Shown here piece after piece: positions 61,743 to 64,000 of a stretch of DNA of 64,000 bases (positions are counted from its first letter, which is position 1; every line of letters begins with the position of its first letter). The stretch covers positions 26,882 through 90,881 of the forward strand of contig CBFIHS010000003.1 of assembly GCA_965662565.1 (NCBI GenBank), in the 5' to 3' direction. This DNA comes from UBA5109 sp965662565 (GTDB taxonomy: Bacteria; Pseudomonadota; Gammaproteobacteria; Pseudomonadales; Pseudohongiellaceae). The notes under the pieces are model-generated. The model was not told the DNA's origin, made no database searches, and was given only the letters and a program-made list of their open reading frames with translations. The translations under genes and the position numbers were made by a program.

Positions 61743-63881
61743 ATGACAATAACAATAATTATTATCCTGTCCTTGTTGGGCTTAGCAATTGCCTTTTACT
61801 ACATGAAACAAGTGATGGGAATTCCTATAGATCTGGGGCTAGACAAAGAAGAAAGTGATCGAATAAAAACCATTCACGGAGCAATAGCCGAAGGGGCTAT
61901 GGCTTTTCTAAAGCAAGAGTATCGTTATCTTGCAATTTTCATGATCGGATTTGCACTCGTTATAGCCGTGCTAATTGATGATACTCATACAGAAAGTGTG
62001 CATGAAGGTATTTATACTGCAGTCGCATTTCTGTTTGGGGCACTGATATCGATTTTATCTGGTTACATAGGCATGAAGGTAGCTACTGCCGGTAATGCTC
62101 GAACTACAGTTTCTGCTAAAAACAGTATTGCTGATGCCTTCTTAGTAGCTATGAATTCTGGTGCTGTTATGGGCTTTGCGCTGGTCGGTTTAGCCTCGCT
62201 GGGTTTAATTGTGATCTATCTTGTTATGAAAGCTCTTCTTCCTGAGGTGGAAAATAATGTTCTTATGGAAGTTATTGCCGGTTTTGGTTTGGGCGGGTCG
62301 TCTATAGCTCTGTTTGCAAGAGTTGGAGGTGGCATCTTCACTAAGGCAGCAGACGTTGGAGCTGATTTAGTAGGTAAGGTTGAAAAAGGCATCCCTGAAG
62401 ATGATCCCCGTAACCCTGCAGTGATAGCAGATAATGTCGGGGATAATGTTGGAGATGTAGCGGGCATGGGAGCCGACCTTTTTGGTTCTTGCGCAGAAAG
62501 TACTTGTGCGGCTTTGGTGATTTCGGCTATTGCTTTTTCTGCTGATTTGAATGCCATGCTTTATCCAATCATGATTACTGCAGTCGGTATTCCCGTCAGT
62601 TTAGTAACTAAAATGTTGGTTCGAGTTCATACCGAGGAGCAAGTTGCTCCAGCTTTGAAGAAACTATTAATTATTTCTTCAATATTGATGGCGGTATTAA
62701 TTTACTTCTTCACTATGTGGATGATTCCTGATGAGTTCGCTATTAATGGTGAGACTTATAGTGATATGGGTGTTTACTTGTGTTTCCTCTCAGGCTTAAT
62801 TGCCGGATTAGCAGTTGGTTTGTTGACGGAGTATTACACTTCCGATCAGTATAAGCCTGTTCAAGATATTGCGAAATCTTGTGAAACTGGTGCTGCTACT
62901 AATATCATTTTCGGTTTAGCTCTGGGCTATAAAAGTGTTGTATTGCCTTACGCTGCAATTGCTATCTCCATTTTCATCTCTTGGGAATTAGCCGGAATGT
63001 ATGGGATTGCTATTGCTTCACTTGGCATGCTGGGTACTTTAGCAATTGCTTTAACAATTGATGCTTATGGACCTGTTGCCGATAATGCCGGTGGTGTTGC
63101 TGAAATGGTTGGTTTGGATAAAGAAGTTCGACGCCGAACGGATATTCTCGATTCAGCTGGAAATACAACTGCTGCTATCGGTAAAGGTTTTGCTATTGGT
63201 GCGGCGATACTGACTTCGCTGGCTCTTTTCAGTGCCTTCCTTACTCATTCCCAGAACTTGATGCGAGAGCTACCAGAGTATGGTCCAACTTATGATTTGA
63301 TTGGATCTATCACGCTTTTAGACCCTCTGGTTTTCACCAGTTTGTTTATGGGTGCTGTACTGCCTTTCTTATTCGCAGCCATGACCATGAAGTCTGTTGG
63401 CGCTGCTGCCTTTGATATGATTGAAGAGGTGCGCAGACAGTTCCGAGAGATTCCTGGAATCATGGAAGGGCAAGGTCGCCCTCAGTATGCCCAGTGCGTA
63501 GCCATTTCTACTAAAGCCGCTCTTCGTGAAATGATAGCGCCAGGTATTCTGATTATAGGAACGCCTTTAGCAGTTGGTTTCTTGTTTGGAGTGCCAGCAG
63601 TTGCGGGTCTTCTTGCAGGGTCTCTAGTTACAGGTGGCGTGCTGGCTATCTCTTCATCTAATAGTGGTGGAGCTTGGGATAATGCTAAGAAATTCATCGA
63701 AGCCGGAAATCTTGGTGGTAAAGGATCAGAAGAACATAAAGCTGCAGTTGTTGGTGATACTGTAGGCGATCCACTAAAAGATACTTCAGGCCCTTCCTTA
63801 AATATTCTGATTAAATTATCAGCGATTTTAAGTTTGGTGTTTGCGCCATTTTTCGTAAATTATGGTGGCATATTTATGTAA
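61743..63881 (+). CDS. hppA: membrane-bound proton/sodium-pumping pyrophosphatase, potassium-dependent type
   Basis: Couples pyrophosphate hydrolysis to ion pumping across the inner membrane. About 16 membrane segments; substrate-binding DNVGDNVGDVAGMGADLF near residue 225 and a second acidic site DAYGPVADNAGGVAEM near 440. The stretch GNTTAAIGKG near 477 has the Ala and Gly of potassium-dependent members; potassium-independent enzymes have Lys. GGAG at 61731-61734 precedes the ATG. 712 residues. Whether it pumps H+ or Na+ cannot be told here. Confidence 0.95.
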   Translation: MTITIIIILSLLGLAIAFYYMKQVMGIPIDLGLDKEESDRIKTIHGAIAEGAMAFLKQEYRYLAIFMIGFALVIAVLIDDTHTESVHEGIYTAVAFLFGALISILSGYIGMKVATAGNARTTVSAKNSIADAFLVAMNSGAVMGFALVGLASLGLIVIYLVMKALLPEVENNVLMEVIAGFGLGGSSIALFARVGGGIFTKAADVGADLVGKVEKGIPEDDPRNPAVIADNVGDNVGDVAGMGADLFGSCAESTCAALVISAIAFSADLNAMLYPIMITAVGIPVSLVTKMLVRVHTEEQVAPALKKLLIISSILMAVLIYFFTMWMIPDEFAINGETYSDMGVYLCFLSGLIAGLAVGLLTEYYTSDQYKPVQDIAKSCETGAATNIIFGLALGYKSVVLPYAAIAISIFISWELAGMYGIAIASLGMLGTLAIALTIDAYGPVADNAGGVAEMVGLDKEVRRRTDILDSAGNTTAAIGKGFAIGAAILTSLALFSAFLTHSQNLMRELPEYGPTYDLIGSITLLDPLVFTSLFMGAVLPFLFAAMTMKSVGAAAFDMIEEVRRQFREIPGIMEGQGRPQYAQCVAISTKAALREMIAPGILIIGTPLAVGFLFGVPAVAGLLAGSLVTGGVLAISSSNSGGAWDNAKKFIEAGNLGGKGSEEHKAAVVGDTVGDPLKDTSGPSLNILIKLSAILSLVFAPFFVNYGGIFM

Positions 63882-63894
63882 GTGTTTTACTTAT

Positions 63895-63924
63895 AAAAAA
63901 AAGGGGCTTAGGCCCCTTTTTTTT
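63895..63924 (+). terminator. rho-independent terminator of hppA
   Basis: GGGGC-TTAG-GCCCC stem flanked by A8 and T8, 13 bases after the hppA stop. Usable in both directions. Confidence 0.93.
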
Positions 63925-64000
63925 GCCTGCGGTATCGGAGCTGCAATAGATTTACAGGTTTTATATTAATTTCAGATAACTCCTATATTCTGGGTTTGTT

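Noticed and set aside
1..64000. tRNA, rRNA, CRISPR arrays, insertion sequences, prophage genes
   Set aside because: None recognised on reading both strands; a dedicated search could still find a short tRNA.

Overview
This window looks like about 64 kb of a chromosome from a low-to-mid-GC gammaproteobacterium, probably marine and free-living. I infer this from housekeeping gene order that follows blocks I know from Pseudomonas: pdxA-surA-lptD beside amgK-murU; rpe-trpE-trpG-trpC-crp/vfr-osmC-coq7; purD-purH-fis-dusB-prmA-accC-accB-aroQ-dsbD; and acs-panD-panC-panB-pcnB-cbrB-gluQRS-dksA. I see no tRNA, rRNA, insertion sequence, prophage or CRISPR array. Two runs of 99 N mark unresolved assembly joins.

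Layout. Positions 1-8.3 kb hold outer-membrane biogenesis (surA, lptD), cell-wall recycling (amgK, murU), a LOG-family protein and an exported FAH-family protein. Positions 8.5-14.7 kb hold rpe and tryptophan synthesis, a cAMP-receptor gene broken by a pentanucleotide repeat, an OsmC protein, a SYLF lipoprotein and coq7. Positions 14.7-26.6 kb form a long minus-strand run: purine synthesis, Fis, DusB, a zinc-ribbon/DUF3426 protein with an ADD repeat, PrmA, acetyl-CoA carboxylase subunits, aroQ, a stand-alone DsbD alpha domain and fabB/fabA. Positions 26.7-36.8 kb hold sugar-nucleotide genes (manC, galU, manB), a sulfotransferase, a PQQ dehydrogenase, two methyltransferases, a DsbA-family protein and a secreted DUF3237 protein. 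Positions 36.8-44.6 kb hold uvrA, ssb, a reductase-like gene, moeA, two small envelope proteins and a gene remnant. Positions 44.6-54.5 kb hold acs, pantothenate synthesis, a deoxynucleoside kinase, pcnB, a CbrB-type regulator, gluQRS and dksA. Positions 54.5-64 kb hold a Rieske protein, a PLP enzyme, a multicopper oxidase with an internal stop, a sulfite-oxidase-family enzyme, a second DksA-like protein, envelope proteins and a membrane pyrophosphatase.

The most interesting system lies at 50.8-52.7 kb. A CbrB orthologue has lost its phosphoacceptor aspartate, its acidic pocket and its conserved lysine, and no cbrA kinase gene lies beside it. Downstream, a 530-base gap holds a near-consensus sigma-54 promoter, repeated GTTAC/GTAAC half-sites, A-rich Hfq-type motifs and a strong terminator. 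This is the layout of the CrcZ catabolite-repression sRNA. I infer a CbrB-CrcZ circuit that no longer depends on phosphorylation. The neighbouring global carbon regulator Crp/Vfr is at the same time switched off by a (TATAA)4 tract that would be in frame with three copies.

A second theme is loss of single genes from otherwise conserved blocks: gph, trpD, folK, pgi and cbrA are missing, and dsbD keeps only one of its three domains.
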